Source: JACKFB01 sp041389525
Lineage (GTDB): Bacteria > Myxococcota_A > UBA9042 > PHBI01 > JACKFB01
Direction: 5' to 3'
DNA length: 64,000 nt
Assembly: GCA_041389525.1 (NCBI GenBank)
Contig: JAWKRR010000018.1
Coordinates: 1-64,000, forward strand
Part shown: positions 1 through 9,877 of the stretch, piece after piece
How positions within the stretch are numbered: the first letter of the stretch is position 1
Layout: each line of letters opens with the position of its first letter
Position numbers and translations under genes: made by a program
Notes under the pieces: model-generated
The model's input: the letters and a program-made list of their open reading frames with translations, nothing else
What the model was told of the DNA's origin: nothing
The model's database searches: none

Positions 1-459
1 TTTCTGCTGTCGCACATCCCGAAGGGCGAGTTCCCCGTGGTCCTGGACCTGGGCTGCGGCGACGGCGTGCTCGGCGTCGCGGCGAAACGTCAAAACCCCA
101 GCTCGCGCCTGGCGTTTTGCGACGAGTCGCGGATGGCCGTGGAGAGCGCGCGGGCGAACTACGCGCGGCGCTTCGAGGACGAGGCGCGCTTCGTCTGGAC
201 CCACTGCTATCAGGGCCAGGACGCCGGGTCGGTGGACCTGGTGCTGTGCAACCCGCCATTTCACCAGGGGCACGTCGTCGGGGAAGCCGTCGCGCGCCAG
301 ATGTTCGCCGACGCGCATCACGCGCTGGTGGACGGCGGGCGGTTGCGGGTCGTCGCGAACAAGCACCTGGACTACCCCGCGGCGCTGCGGCGGCTGTTTG
401 GGGCCTGCCGAGTCGTCGCGACCAACCGCAAGTTCGTGATTCTCGACGCCTTCAGGTAG
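1..459 (+). CDS. rlmG: 23S rRNA (guanine-N2) methyltransferase RlmG-like, 5'-truncated by window edge
   Basis: The reading frame is already open at base 1 (FLLSHIPKGEFP...) and ends at a TAG, so only the C-terminal ~152 residues are present. The visible part is the catalytic Rossmann domain: SAM-binding motif LDLGCGDGVLG, an acidic loop (DESRMAVESA), and motif IV NPPFHQ, which is typical of N2-guanine methyltransferases of the RsmC/RlmG group. The tail (VANKHLDYPAALRRLFG then ATNRKFVIL) resembles RlmG, which methylates G1835 of 23S rRNA, more than RsmC. It acts in the cytoplasm on the ribosome. The upstream half, with its degenerate methyltransferase domain, lies outside the window. RsmC or a fused variant is the main alternative. 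Confidence 0.8.
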   Translation, partial: FLLSHIPKGEFPVVLDLGCGDGVLGVAAKRQNPSSRLAFCDESRMAVESARANYARRFEDEARFVWTHCYQGQDAGSVDLVLCNPPFHQGHVVGEAVARQMFADAHHALVDGGRLRVVANKHLDYPAALRRLFGACRVVATNRKFVILDAFR

Positions 460-642
460 GGGCGCCCAAAGCGGAGTCGCGAGGCGGCCGTGAGGGCCGG
501 TGCGCCAGGGATTACTCGCGCGCACGCGGTCCTCGTTTACTTCGCCAGCGCGCTTCAGCAGGCTGTGCCTCTGCCGCCGACCATGGAGCGCGCCCCGTCC
601 TGTCCGGGGGGCGGACCCGTCGGCGTCCACCGGGGGATCTCG

Positions 643-3600
643 ATGCGTGTCTCGACCTGTGTAGTCCGCCGATGGGCCGTCGTGGTTCTGGTTCTGGGCG
701 TCGCGGCGTGCGGGGGCGGGGCGGTCGGCGGCGGCGACTCGGGCGCGGACTCCGATGGGACCAGCGGTGACGTCGTCGCGGACGTGAGCGACGCAGGCGG
801 AGACGGCGGCGCGGACGTGCCGGGGCCGAAAGACGTAGACGCCAGCGAGCTGCCCGACGGCGAGGCCGACGCGGACGCAGGCCCGGACGCGGACGCCGAC
901 GGCGACGCGACCACGGACGGCGAGGGGTCGCCAGACGCAGACGCCGACGCGCTGCCCGACGGCGACAGCGCCGAGGAGGTCGACCCGCCCTCGCTCACCT
1001 TCGTGTCCACCCCGGTCGAGTTCGCCCTGGCCGGCTTCGAGTGGAAGTACCGCCCGCGCGTGAACGCTGGCGGCGAGCCCAGCCTGCAGCTGCTCGAGGC
1101 GCCCGTCGGCATGGTGCTGACCGGCCAGCTCTTGAGCTGGTCACCGACGGCCCAGCAGTCGGGGATGCACACGATGCGCCTGCGCGCGACGGCCGACGGG
1201 CTCAGCTCGACGCAGGTGGCGAAGATTCAGGTCGGCGCGGCGACCACGCTGGCGCAGACCGTGGTCGGCGTCGACGGCGGCAGCGCGGCCATCACCGGGT
1301 CCGCCGACGGATACCAGGGCGCGTCTGCCTCCATCGCGGCGGGCAGCGTCAGCGAGCCCATCTTGCTGCGCCTCAGCTCGCTGAACGTCGACCTGCACCC
1401 GGCAGCGCTCGCCCCCGGCAAGCTCACGCCGCTGGTGCTCGGGCCGGCGGGTGTCAGCTTCAGCGAGTCCGCGTTGGTCCAAGTGCCGATCGACCCCGAC
1501 GCGACCGGACAGCTCTCCAACCTGTCGGTCTACGTCATGAGCGAGGCGTCGGGCTGCTGGACCAGCGCCCAGATCGCCTCGGTGGACCAAGCCAACGGCC
1601 TCGCCGCCGTCCCCATGGGCCACTTCTCCATCGCCGTCGCGGGCGTCAACGCCTGGACCCTGGACCAGACCCTGGTGGACACGTCGGCCGGCGAGACCTG
1701 CGCTCGCCCCATCGCGACGACGGCCGTGCTGAGCGCCAGCCTCGACGCGCTGCCCACCAGCGCGGTGGCGCTCTTCGAGCCGCCCGGTGGCATCACCAAC
1801 CTCGCCGCGGGCGCGCTGCTGCCCGGGATCTCCGGCAGCTTCCGCCACATCCAGGTCGCCGACCTGCTGGTCGCCGCGTCGTCGACGGCCTCGGTCGGCA
1901 TGTCGAACCTCGCGGTCACCCTGGTCCTGCCGGGTGACGGCTCGGCCCGGGTCGTCATCGCCGACCAGGACGGCGCGGTCCTGCAGAAGCGAGCCTTCGC
2001 CAGCGTCGCCGACTCCTGGGCGACCGACATCGAGCCGATGATGCGCGGCCTGGGCCTGGTCCACCGCTTCGACAAGCCGCAGTCGCCCGACCTCCGCGTC
2101 CGCGTGCGCTCGTACCTGCGCTACGACAGCGGCAACTCGTCGTCGGCGCCCTTCGCGCCCATGGAGCAGGGCACGCTGCTGGCCGAGTCCACGTTCGGAC
2201 CGCTGGTCGCGCCGGCCGCCACCGCCACGGTGGACTCGGACTGCGACGGCGTCGGCGAGGCGTTCGACACGGTGACCATGATAGGCCAGCCCGAGATCCT
2301 GAAGTCCCCCCAAGACACCCTCTCGGTGCTGGTCGGCAACGCGCTGGCGCTGATGTGCACCGCGTCGTCCCCGCCGGGGGCAGCCGCGCTCACCTTCCAG
2401 TGGAAATCCTCAGTCGCCGCCGATCTGTTCGAGCCCGCGGGTGCCGCCGTCCAGTTCACCGCGAGCTCGTCGGGGACCCGCTCGGTGACCTGCTCGACGA
2501 CCTGGGAGGGCACGACGCTGTCGCGCGTGTTCACGGTCGTCGCCCAGGCCGCCAACGCCGCCAACACGCGCCCCACCTGCATGCCCACCGCCGACGCCAA
2601 GCTGCTGCTGGTCGGCGGCTCGACGGGGCTGGTGGCGAACGCGGTGGACCCCGACGGCGACACGGCGCTCAAGGTCGAGTGGGGCGTGTTGAACGCCGGC
2701 GGGGAGTTCGGCGGATCGCCGTTCTTGTCGGCCTTTGGTGGCCCGTCGACGCTGTTCGGGCCGGTCACGGCGGCGGGCACCTACAAGGTCGCGTGCCGCG
2801 CGTCGGACGCGGGCGGGCAGGGGCCGCACGGGGTCGTCGAGGTCCAGGTGCTGCCTGCGGCGTCGAACCTGCCGCCCAGCCTCGCGCTGCTGAGTCCAGC
2901 CGGCGCCACGGTGGCGGCGGGCGAGGCGCTGACGTTGACGGCGTCGGCGAAGGACTCCGACGCGCTGACCTTCAGCTGGTCGCCGACGGCCTTCGTGACG
3001 GCGGGGAGCGACGACGGGGCCAAGGGCAGCGCGACCTTCGTCAGCGCGGTCCCGGGCCTCTACTCGGTCTTCGTCAGCATCGGCGACGGGACCAACCCGC
3101 CGGTTTTGCTGAAGTCGGTCGTGCTGGTGACCGGGTCGCCGCTGGGCTTTGACGCCGACGGCGACGGGTTTTTCAGCGCGGGCGTGCCGCTGGACTGCAA
3201 TGACGGCGACCCGCTGGTGAACCCGGCCGCGGCGGAGATCTGCGGCAACGGCGTCGATGACAACTGCAGCGGCGCCCAGGACGAGGGCTTCCCGGACGTC
3301 AACGGCGACGGCGTGGCCGAGTGTGTGCCTTTTGGCACAGGCAGCGACAGCGACGGCGACGGGGTCGTGGACGCTGACGACAACTGCCCGTTCCTGCCCA
3401 ACCCGGGCCAGGCCGACGCGGACGGCGACGGCATCGGCGACGCGTGCGACCTGGGGTGTCCGCCGGTCTGCAACGACGGGAACCCGTGCACCACGGACTC
3501 GTGCAACCCGGCCACGTTCAATTGCCAGTTCGTCCCGAACAGCGCGGCGTGCAGCGACGGCGACGCGTGCACGGTGGGCGACGCCTGCGTGGCTGGGGCT

Positions 3601-6600
3601 TGCGTCCCGGGGCAGGCGGAGGACTGCGACGACGGCGACGCCTGCACCGACGACGCCTGCGACAAGCTGCTCGGCTGCACCGCGCTGGTGAACACGGGCG
3701 GCTGCGACGACGGCGACCCCTGCACCCTGGTGGACACCTGCGTCGCGGGCGAGTGCATCGGCGTGGGAGCGCCGACCTGCGACGACGGGAACCCCTGCAC
3801 GGCCGACACCTGCAACGGCGACACCGGCGCGTGCGAGCACTTGGACCTGGCCGTGGCCTGCGACGACGCGAACGCCTGCACCGAGGGGGACTTTTGCTCG
3901 GTCGGCGCCTGCCTGCCCGGGCCGGCGCAGGACTGCGACGACGGGAACCCGTGCACCAGCGACGTGTGCGACAAGACCACGGGGGCGTGCGTGAACCTGC
4001 CGATCGCGGCGGGCTGCGACGACGGCAACTCGTGCACGGCGGACGACGCGTGCGTGGCGGGGGCGTGCGTGGGCGGGCCCAACGGGTGCGCGTGCGCTGA
4101 GGACGGCGACTGCGCGGTCAAAGAGGACGGCGACGCCTGCAACGGCACGCTCATCTGCAAGCTCAACGAGTGCGTCGTGGACCCGCTGACCCTGGTGAGC
4201 TGCGCGGTGTCGAGCACGCCGTGCCAGAAGAACGTCTGCGTGCCCGCGACGGGGCTGTGCGCGCTGAGCCCGGTGCCCGACAGCGCCGGCTGCGACGACG
4301 GCGACGGCTGCACTCTGGGAGACACCTGCGCCGCGGGGACCTGCGTCGCGGGGGCGGCGGCGAGCTGCGACGACGGCAACGCCTGCACGGACGACAGCTG
4401 CGACCCCGTGACGGGCCTGTGCGCGCATGCGCCCAACACGGCGGCGTGCGATGACGGCAACGCGTGCACGACCGGGGACACGTGCGGCGCCAGCGTGTGC
4501 GTCGGGCTGGTTCCGGTCGACTGCGACGACGGCAACCCCTGCACCACCGACTCGTGCCTCAGCCTCAGCGGCTGCATCCACGCGCCGAACGCGCTTCCGT
4601 GCGACGACGGCGCCGCGTGCACGGTCGGCGACGGCTGCGCGGCCGGAAGCTGCGCGAGCGGGGGCAACGTCTGCCAGTGCCAGGGCACGCTCGATTGCGC
4701 GGCGTTCGAGGACGGCAACCTGTGCAACGGCACCTTGGTCTGCGCGGACAATCAGTGCGTCGTCGACCCGCTGAGCCCGGTGGTCTGCGGGCAGGCGCCG
4801 CCGTGCCAGGCCAACATGTGCGAGCCCAGCAGCGGCGAGTGCGTGGCGCTGGCGATGGGCGACGGCACCCCCTGCGATGACGGCGACGGGTGCACGGTGG
4901 GCGACGTGTGCGGCCTGGGCGTGTGCGTGGGCGGCGGGCCGCTGGACTGCGGCGAGGGCGGGTCCTGCGCGGGCGGCGTGTGCAGCGGCGGGGCCCTGGC
5001 GACCTGTCGCGACCTGGCGCTGTGCTACTTCGCGTGCGGGCTGCCTGGCGCGCCCGACAACTGCAACAGCGACTGCGAGGCCGCCGCGCTGCCTTCAGCG
5101 ACCGCCGAGCTTGGCGTGTTCATCGATTGCCTAGACGCGGCCTGCCTCGTGGACCCGTCGCCCGGCTGCGACCACCCGAACAACCCCGTGTGCGCGGTGC
5201 AGCTCGCGAGCTGCTTGCAGTGCGAGACGGACGACCAGTGCGACTACGGGAACACGTGCGCGAACGCGGTCTGCACGGTGGGCGGGAGCTGCGACGTCTC
5301 GCCCATCGGCGACGGCACACAGTGCGACGACGGCGACGCCTGCACCGCGGACGACTCGTGTCTGGCCGGCGAGTGCGTGGCGTCGCCCGGGCTCGACTGC
5401 GATGACGGCAACCTGTGCACCGCCGAGGTGTGCGACGGCCTCGGCGGGTGCGTGTCCACGGCGGTCGAGGGCTGCAACCCCACCGACGACCTGGACTTCG
5501 ACGACTCCACGGCGGACGTGGACTGCGACGACGGCGACGCGACGGTGTACCCGGGCGCGCCCGAGCTGTGCGACGGCCAGGACAACGACTGCGACGGCGC
5601 GGCCGAGGGGTTGGTGGGCACGGACTGCGCGGTCGGCGAGGTGTGCATCGAGGCGGGCTGCGTGGACGTGGCGGTCGAGTGCGCGTCGGTCGATGCGTGC
5701 GTCGCCGTGTGCGGTGGCGACTCGGTGTGCGCGGAGGCGTGCGTCAGCGCGGCGTCGCCGGCGTACCAGGCGGCGCGACAGGGGCTCAGCGAGTGCCTCG
5801 ACGCGAGCTGCCCGACCGGCGACGAAGGGAACTGCTACAGCGTGGCGATCGGCGGGCCCTGCGCGGGCTGGGCGGTGTGCGGGGAGGGCGCCTGTGTCCC
5901 GGACTGCGCGGGCAAGACGTGCGGCGACGACGGATGCGGCCAAGAGTGCGGCGTGTGCCAGCCCGAGGACGTCTGCATCGCGTTCCAGTGCGGGGCGCCG
6001 GAGTGCTTCAACGAGACGGATTGCCTCCCTGGCGAGTTCTGTAACGGCGGCGTCTGCCGCGACCTGAACTGCCCCGAGGGCTGCCCGGGCGGTCAGGTGT
6101 GCGCGCCGGGCGGCTGCGTGGACCCGACGCCGTGTCTGGGCGACGGCGACTGCGCCACCGCCGATTCGTGCCTCGAGGCGACGTGTGTGGGCAATTTCTG
6201 TCAGTTCTCGCCTGTGAATTGCGACGACGGGAACCCGTGCACCGTCGACTCCTGCGACGGCTCGGGCGCTGCGGCGCTGTGCGTGAACGCGGCCGTGCCC
6301 ACCGGCGTGTCCTGCGAGCTGGTCAGCAGCTGCGCGGCGCCCTTCGGCATCTGCTCGCTGGGGAGCTGCCTGCCGGTCGAGCCGGTGGTCTGCAACGACG
6401 GCGATCTCTGCACGGTCGACGGCTGCCAGGAGGGCGTCGGGTGCGTCTTCGAGCCGCTGTGCGCGGGCGGCGAGGTGTGCTTCGGGGACGGGCGGTGCTT
6501 GGTGGCGGGCGCGGGCTGCACGCTCGACGCTCAGTGCGCGACCGGCGACCCGTGCGTGCAGGGGCAATGCTTCCAGAACGTCTGCGTCGAGCTGTCGTAC

Positions 6601-8091
6601 TGCGACGACAACAACCCCTGCACCGACGACCTCTGCTCGCTGAGCCCCGGCCTGACCTGCGACTATCAGACGAGCACCTTGAACGGCTCGGCCTGCAACG
6701 TCGGGGCGTCGGGATGCGGCGGATTCGTGTGCGACTCCGGTAGCTGCGTCGAGGACGTCGGGGCCCCGCCGCCCTGTCCCGACGACGGCGACGTCTGCAC
6801 CATCGCGCAGTGCTTCGGCGCGGGCGCCTGCGGCTACGTGTCCATCGCGTGCGACGACGGCGATCCCTGCACAACGGACTCCTGCGACCCGATCTCGGGC
6901 TGTGCTTCGACGCCCGTCGATTGCGGGGCGGGCGCGCTGTGCCACCTCGGCGGCTGCGTCCCGGAGATCCCGTGCGGGACCGTCGCCGAGTGTCCGGCCC
7001 CGGTCGACGCCTGCGAGGTCTACGCCTGCGAGGGCTCGCTGTGCTTGCCGTCGCCGCTGGGCTGCGACGACGCGAACCCGTGCACGCAGGACTTCTGCGA
7101 CCCCGGCTCGCCGCTGTCCCCCTGCCAGCACCCCGCGCGGCCCTTCGCGTCGGGCTGCGGCGGCGCCTGCGAGTTCGGGTTCTGCGTCGCCGGCGTGTGC
7201 TCGGGCCTGACCCCGGTCGGGTGCAGCGACGGCGACCCGTGCACGCTGGATAGCTGCGACGCGGGCAGCGGAAACTGCACGTTCACGCCGGTGTGTTCCG
7301 GCGACGACGTGTGCTTGGGCGGCCAGTGCTACGCGGGCCCCTCGTGCGCCGACGCGAGCGGGTGCGACGACGGCGACCCGTGCACGCAGGACATCTGCCA
7401 CGAGTCGGTGTGCGTCAATCTCCCGCAGTGCGACGACGGCAACCCCTGCACGGCGGACTCTTGCCTGCTCGGCGCGTGCACCTTCGACCCGACGCCCATG
7501 GAGGCCGCCGGCTGCGACACGGGCAGCGCCTGCCTGACCGGCGCCTGCGTCCTGGGCGCCTGTCTGCCCGCAGCGCCGGTGACCTGCCCCGACGACGGAA
7601 ACCTGTGCACCGTCGCGCAGTGTCACCCCGAGCTTGGCTGCGTCGTCCAGCCCGCCGACTGCGCCGGCGACCCGTGCGAGGTGGCCGACTGCAACCCCGT
7701 GACCGGCTGCAGCGCCACCCCCATCGACTGCGGCGTCGAGGCTGCGTGTTTCCAGGGCGGCTGCTACTTCAGCCCGCCATGCGCCGACGTCTCCGATTGC
7801 CCGCCGCCGCCGGACGCCTGCTCCACGTTCGCGTGCATCGGAGAGTCCTGCGTCCTCGTGGCGGTCGCGTGTGACGACCTCGACCCGTGCACCGACGACT
7901 ACTGCGACGGCGGGCTCGGCTGCCAGAACGTCCCGCTGAACTGCGAGCCCGGCTACACCTGCAACGCCGGCACCTGCGAGTGCGTCCCCGACTGCGCCGG
8001 CAAGCAGTGCGGGGACGACGGTTGTGGCGGCGCGTGCGGCGTGTGCGCAGAGGGCGACGTGTGCAACGACGGCCTCTGCTTCGCGCAGTAG
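643..8091 (+). CDS. giant Cys-rich repeat lipoprotein (Dicty_CTDC-type repeats, Ca-binding motifs)
   Basis: About 2,482 residues from the ATG at 643, chosen because it opens a lipoprotein signal peptide with lipobox GVAAC (Cys at residue 23). The frame is open back to 490, but that part has no signal-like sequence. After the Cys comes an Asp/Ala-rich linker (about residues 30-110), then Ig-like/PKD-like beta domains up to about nt 3150. Next are a CxDGD...GxDxNCxGxxDEG calcium/metal-binding motif (3195-3290) and a thrombospondin-3-like DxDGDG stretch (3350-3450). From ~3460 to the end there are dozens of CDDGNPCTxDxC repeats like those of Dictyostelium (Dicty_CTDC). A second metal-binding motif sits at 5521-5610, and two GKxCGDDGC motifs at ~5908 and ~7998. 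It is probably a surface fibre or adhesin; the ligand is unknown. Confidence 0.9.
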   Translation: MRVSTCVVRRWAVVVLVLGVAACGGGAVGGGDSGADSDGTSGDVVADVSDAGGDGGADVPGPKDVDASELPDGEADADAGPDADADGDATTDGEGSPDADADALPDGDSAEEVDPPSLTFVSTPVEFALAGFEWKYRPRVNAGGEPSLQLLEAPVGMVLTGQLLSWSPTAQQSGMHTMRLRATADGLSSTQVAKIQVGAATTLAQTVVGVDGGSAAITGSADGYQGASASIAAGSVSEPILLRLSSLNVDLHPAALAPGKLTPLVLGPAGVSFSESALVQVPIDPDATGQLSNLSVYVMSEASGCWTSAQIASVDQANGLAAVPMGHFSIAVAGVNAWTLDQTLVDTSAGETCARPIATTAVLSASLDALPTSAVALFEPPGGITNLAAGALLPGISGSFRHIQVADLLVAASSTASVGMSNLAVTLVLPGDGSARVVIADQDGAVLQKRAFASVADSWATDIEPMMRGLGLVHRFDKPQSPDLRVRVRSYLRYDSGNSSSAPFAPMEQGTLLAESTFGPLVAPAATATVDSDCDGVGEAFDTVTMIGQPEILKSPQDTLSVLVGNALALMCTASSPPGAAALTFQWKSSVAADLFEPAGAAVQFTASSSGTRSVTCSTTWEGTTLSRVFTVVAQAANAANTRPTCMPTADAKLLLVGGSTGLVANAVDPDGDTALKVEWGVLNAGGEFGGSPFLSAFGGPSTLFGPVTAAGTYKVACRASDAGGQGPHGVVEVQVLPAASNLPPSLALLSPAGATVAAGEALTLTASAKDSDALTFSWSPTAFVTAGSDDGAKGSATFVSAVPGLYSVFVSIGDGTNPPVLLKSVVLVTGSPLGFDADGDGFFSAGVPLDCNDGDPLVNPAAAEICGNGVDDNCSGAQDEGFPDVNGDGVAECVPFGTGSDSDGDGVVDADDNCPFLPNPGQADADGDGIGDACDLGCPPVCNDGNPCTTDSCNPATFNCQFVPNSAACSDGDACTVGDACVAGACVPGQAEDCDDGDACTDDACDKLLGCTALVNTGGCDDGDPCTLVDTCVAGECIGVGAPTCDDGNPCTADTCNGDTGACEHLDLAVACDDANACTEGDFCSVGACLPGPAQDCDDGNPCTSDVCDKTTGACVNLPIAAGCDDGNSCTADDACVAGACVGGPNGCACAEDGDCAVKEDGDACNGTLICKLNECVVDPLTLVSCAVSSTPCQKNVCVPATGLCALSPVPDSAGCDDGDGCTLGDTCAAGTCVAGAAASCDDGNACTDDSCDPVTGLCAHAPNTAACDDGNACTTGDTCGASVCVGLVPVDCDDGNPCTTDSCLSLSGCIHAPNALPCDDGAACTVGDGCAAGSCASGGNVCQCQGTLDCAAFEDGNLCNGTLVCADNQCVVDPLSPVVCGQAPPCQANMCEPSSGECVALAMGDGTPCDDGDGCTVGDVCGLGVCVGGGPLDCGEGGSCAGGVCSGGALATCRDLALCYFACGLPGAPDNCNSDCEAAALPSATAELGVFIDCLDAACLVDPSPGCDHPNNPVCAVQLASCLQCETDDQCDYGNTCANAVCTVGGSCDVSPIGDGTQCDDGDACTADDSCLAGECVASPGLDCDDGNLCTAEVCDGLGGCVSTAVEGCNPTDDLDFDDSTADVDCDDGDATVYPGAPELCDGQDNDCDGAAEGLVGTDCAVGEVCIEAGCVDVAVECASVDACVAVCGGDSVCAEACVSAASPAYQAARQGLSECLDASCPTGDEGNCYSVAIGGPCAGWAVCGEGACVPDCAGKTCGDDGCGQECGVCQPEDVCIAFQCGAPECFNETDCLPGEFCNGGVCRDLNCPEGCPGGQVCAPGGCVDPTPCLGDGDCATADSCLEATCVGNFCQFSPVNCDDGNPCTVDSCDGSGAAALCVNAAVPTGVSCELVSSCAAPFGICSLGSCLPVEPVVCNDGDLCTVDGCQEGVGCVFEPLCAGGEVCFGDGRCLVAGAGCTLDAQCATGDPCVQGQCFQNVCVELSYCDDNNPCTDDLCSLSPGLTCDYQTSTLNGSACNVGASGCGGFVCDSGSCVEDVGAPPPCPDDGDVCTIAQCFGAGACGYVSIACDDGDPCTTDSCDPISGCASTPVDCGAGALCHLGGCVPEIPCGTVAECPAPVDACEVYACEGSLCLPSPLGCDDANPCTQDFCDPGSPLSPCQHPARPFASGCGGACEFGFCVAGVCSGLTPVGCSDGDPCTLDSCDAGSGNCTFTPVCSGDDVCLGGQCYAGPSCADASGCDDGDPCTQDICHESVCVNLPQCDDGNPCTADSCLLGACTFDPTPMEAAGCDTGSACLTGACVLGACLPAAPVTCPDDGNLCTVAQCHPELGCVVQPADCAGDPCEVADCNPVTGCSATPIDCGVEAACFQGGCYFSPPCADVSDCPPPPDACSTFACIGESCVLVAVACDDLDPCTDDYCDGGLGCQNVPLNCEPGYTCNAGTCECVPDCAGKQCGDDGCGGACGVCAEGDVCNDGLCFAQ

Positions 8092-8121
8092 CGGCCGGCG
8101 CTCGGCGAGGGGCGCCGGCCT

Positions 8122-8994
8122 CTATTCGGGCGACGCGCCAGGGCCTGGGCAGGGCGCGCGGAGGGCTGGCGGCAGCGGCGTCGCGGGGGCGGTGGTGGGC
8201 CAGCCGCGCGCGTCGATGACGGCCTGGAGCGCGGCGATTCGCACGTCGCCGACGGGGTGGGTGCGGGTGAAATCGAAGCGGTTGACCCAGCTCTCGTCGC
8301 CGGCCTCGGCCAGGATTCCCATGACGGAGACGGCGCCGCTGGCGTGTCCGCGGGTCTGGTGCAGCAGGCTGAGGCCGACGCGGTCGGCGGCGATCTCCTG
8401 GTCGCGGCCGTGGGCGGTCTGGGCGGCGTTGATGGCCGCGCCGACCACCGACGCGCCGTCGACGCCGCCCATCGACAGCACGCCCTGCAGGATGACGCCG
8501 ATGGCTACGCTGCGGCCGAGCCCGCGAAGCTGGTCTCTGTGGATGAAGTGGCCGAGCTCGTGGCCGAGGATGAAGGCGAGCTGGCTTTCGTCGCTGAGCC
8601 GGGCGAGCAAGCCCGAGGTGACGACCACGATGCCGCCGGGCAGGGCCATGGCGTTCGGGGTCTCGTCGCACAGCACGTGGACTTTCCACTCGTAGGGCAT
8701 GGGCTGGGCGGCGGCGGCGATGGGCTCGAACAGGCTGGCGAGGGCCTGGTCCGCCTCGGCGCTGGCGCCGGCGCCGCCCAGGCCCTCGAGCATCGACGAG
8801 CCCAGGGGCGCGAAGATCTCGCGCTCGGTGTCCATGGAGATGCGGACGACGATGCTCTCCGCGAACCAGCCCAGCAGGGCGGCGGCGCAGGCGGCGAACG
8901 CGACGGTGCCGGTCAGCAGCCAGACCACGTCGCGCACCGGCGTCTGGCGGCCGATGTTGGGCGCGTCGTCGGGCTGGCGTGGCTCGCTCCTCAC
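8122..8994 (-). CDS. membrane-anchored M48-family zinc metallopeptidase
   Basis: A 290-residue protein with one N-terminal membrane helix (about residues 23-50) and a M48 peptidase domain. The zinc site is visible: HELGH at 145-149 and the third ligand in EIAAD at 200-204. The catalytic domain is preceded by a PNAMALPGG stretch typical of M48 proteases of the HtpX/LoiP/BepA type. It probably degrades misfolded membrane or envelope proteins. It is the last gene of a minus-strand cluster: its ATG overlaps the stop of the upstream YbjQ-like gene by 4 bp (ATGA), so the two are very likely co-translated. It converges with the giant lipoprotein, leaving only 30 bp between stops. Confidence 0.88.
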   Translation of the reverse strand: MRSEPRQPDDAPNIGRQTPVRDVVWLLTGTVAFAACAAALLGWFAESIVVRISMDTEREIFAPLGSSMLEGLGGAGASAEADQALASLFEPIAAAAQPMPYEWKVHVLCDETPNAMALPGGIVVVTSGLLARLSDESQLAFILGHELGHFIHRDQLRGLGRSVAIGVILQGVLSMGGVDGASVVGAAINAAQTAHGRDQEIAADRVGLSLLHQTRGHASGAVSVMGILAEAGDESWVNRFDFTRTHPVGDVRIAALQAVIDARGWPTTAPATPLPPALRAPCPGPGASPE

Positions 8995-9458
8995 GCGCCG
9001 AGCCGGACCGCCGTGCCGAACGCGAAGATCTCGACGCCCGCGGTGCCTTTGCCGTTGGCGCCGGCGCTGGCGAGGCGCGAGGTCTCGACGCGCACGCAGA
9101 TGATGGTGTCGTAGCCCAGGCGCTGCGCCTCCTCCTTCATGCGCAGCACGGCCTCGCGGCGCCCGCGGTCGAGCAGGGTCTCGTAGGTCGACAGCCGCCC
9201 GCCGAAGAGCTTGCGCAGGCCGGCCACGAAGCTCTTGAAGTAGTCGACGGACACGACGACGCCGCCGGTGACGAGGCAGCGGTCCGTGCTGCCGTCGAGG
9301 CCCGGCAGGCGTTGCAGCGGCACCACGGTCATGCTGGCCGTCGCCTGCTCGCGTTCGCGGATGGAGCGGTAGTGATTCGCTTCCAGGCGCCGACCGACGC
9401 CGTAGCCGACGAGGAGCAGGACGAGCAGGCCCCCGAGTTGAAAAGCAAGCTCTTCCAC
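8991..9458 (-). CDS. membrane-anchored YbjQ/UPF0145-family protein
   Basis: A 155-residue protein that starts with a hydrophobic segment (LGGLLVLLLVGYGV) followed by a YbjQ-like domain (CLVTGGVVVSVDYFKSFVAGLRKLFGG, a RREAVLRMKEEAQRLGYDTII helix, and a final GVEIFAFGTAV strand). YbjQ proteins are small pentameric proteins sometimes called heavy-metal-binding; their function is not settled. Here the domain carries its own membrane anchor, unlike the soluble paralogue directly upstream. The gene lies 4 bp after the stop of that paralogue and overlaps the M48 protease start, so the three form one operon. A link between YbjQ oligomers and envelope proteolysis is inference from context. Confidence 0.82.
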   Translation of the reverse strand: MEELAFQLGGLLVLLLVGYGVGRRLEANHYRSIREREQATASMTVVPLQRLPGLDGSTDRCLVTGGVVVSVDYFKSFVAGLRKLFGGRLSTYETLLDRGRREAVLRMKEEAQRLGYDTIICVRVETSRLASAGANGKGTAGVEIFAFGTAVRLGA

Positions 9459-9462
9459 GGGG

Positions 9463-9777
9463 TTACTCGACCCGGACGGCGGTGCCGTAGGCGAAGAGCT
9501 CGGCGGCGCCCTGGGCCACCGACGACGTGGCGAAGCGCAGATTGACCACGGCGTTGGCGCCGACGGACTCGGCCTGCGCGGTCATGCGCTGGATGGCCTC
9601 GTTCCGCGAGTCGCTCAGCAGCTCGGTGTAGCCTTTTAGCTCGCCGCCGACGATGTTTTTGAAGCTCGCCGCGATGTCGCGCCCGATGTGTTTGGCGCGG
9701 ACCGTGCTGCCGGTCACGAGACCGTAGAACGCGACGACGCGCATGCCCGGAACGCCTTCTGTGGTGGTCAGGATCAT
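9463..9777 (-). CDS. YbjQ/UPF0145-family protein (soluble)
   Basis: About 104 residues from the ATG at 9777, preceded by CGGAG eight bases upstream. The frame is open to 9831, but those extra residues do not match the family. The features are those of a standard YbjQ protein: VVAFYGLVTGSTVRAKHIGRDI, the FKNIVGGELKGYTELL core, a helix RNEAIQRMTAQAESVGANAVV, and the closing ELFAYGTAVRV strand. These proteins form ring-like pentamers in structures; the physiological role is not established. It is the first gene of the YbjQ-YbjQ-M48 cluster. The duplication followed by addition of a membrane anchor in the second copy suggests the two may form mixed assemblies, which is inference. Confidence 0.85.
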   Translation of the reverse strand: MILTTTEGVPGMRVVAFYGLVTGSTVRAKHIGRDIAASFKNIVGGELKGYTELLSDSRNEAIQRMTAQAESVGANAVVNLRFATSSVAQGAAELFAYGTAVRVE

Positions 9778-9877
9778 GGTGTGCTCCGTGAGGGGGAGCC
9801 CGATGGTGAACTGTCGTGGGGGCGGGCGCAACGGGGGCTGGCTTTGCTTTGATGGCCGGCGGGCTGGGGGGCTGGAG

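Noticed and set aside
490..642. Upstream extension of the giant lipoprotein from 490
   Set aside because: The 51 extra residues have no signal character, whereas the ATG at 643 opens a textbook lipoprotein signal peptide.
5131..7626. 831-residue open frame antisense to the giant Cys-rich gene
   Set aside because: It is a by-product of the GC-rich repeat codons; low-complexity Ala/Arg/Val sequence with no domain, no start signal and no conserved motif.
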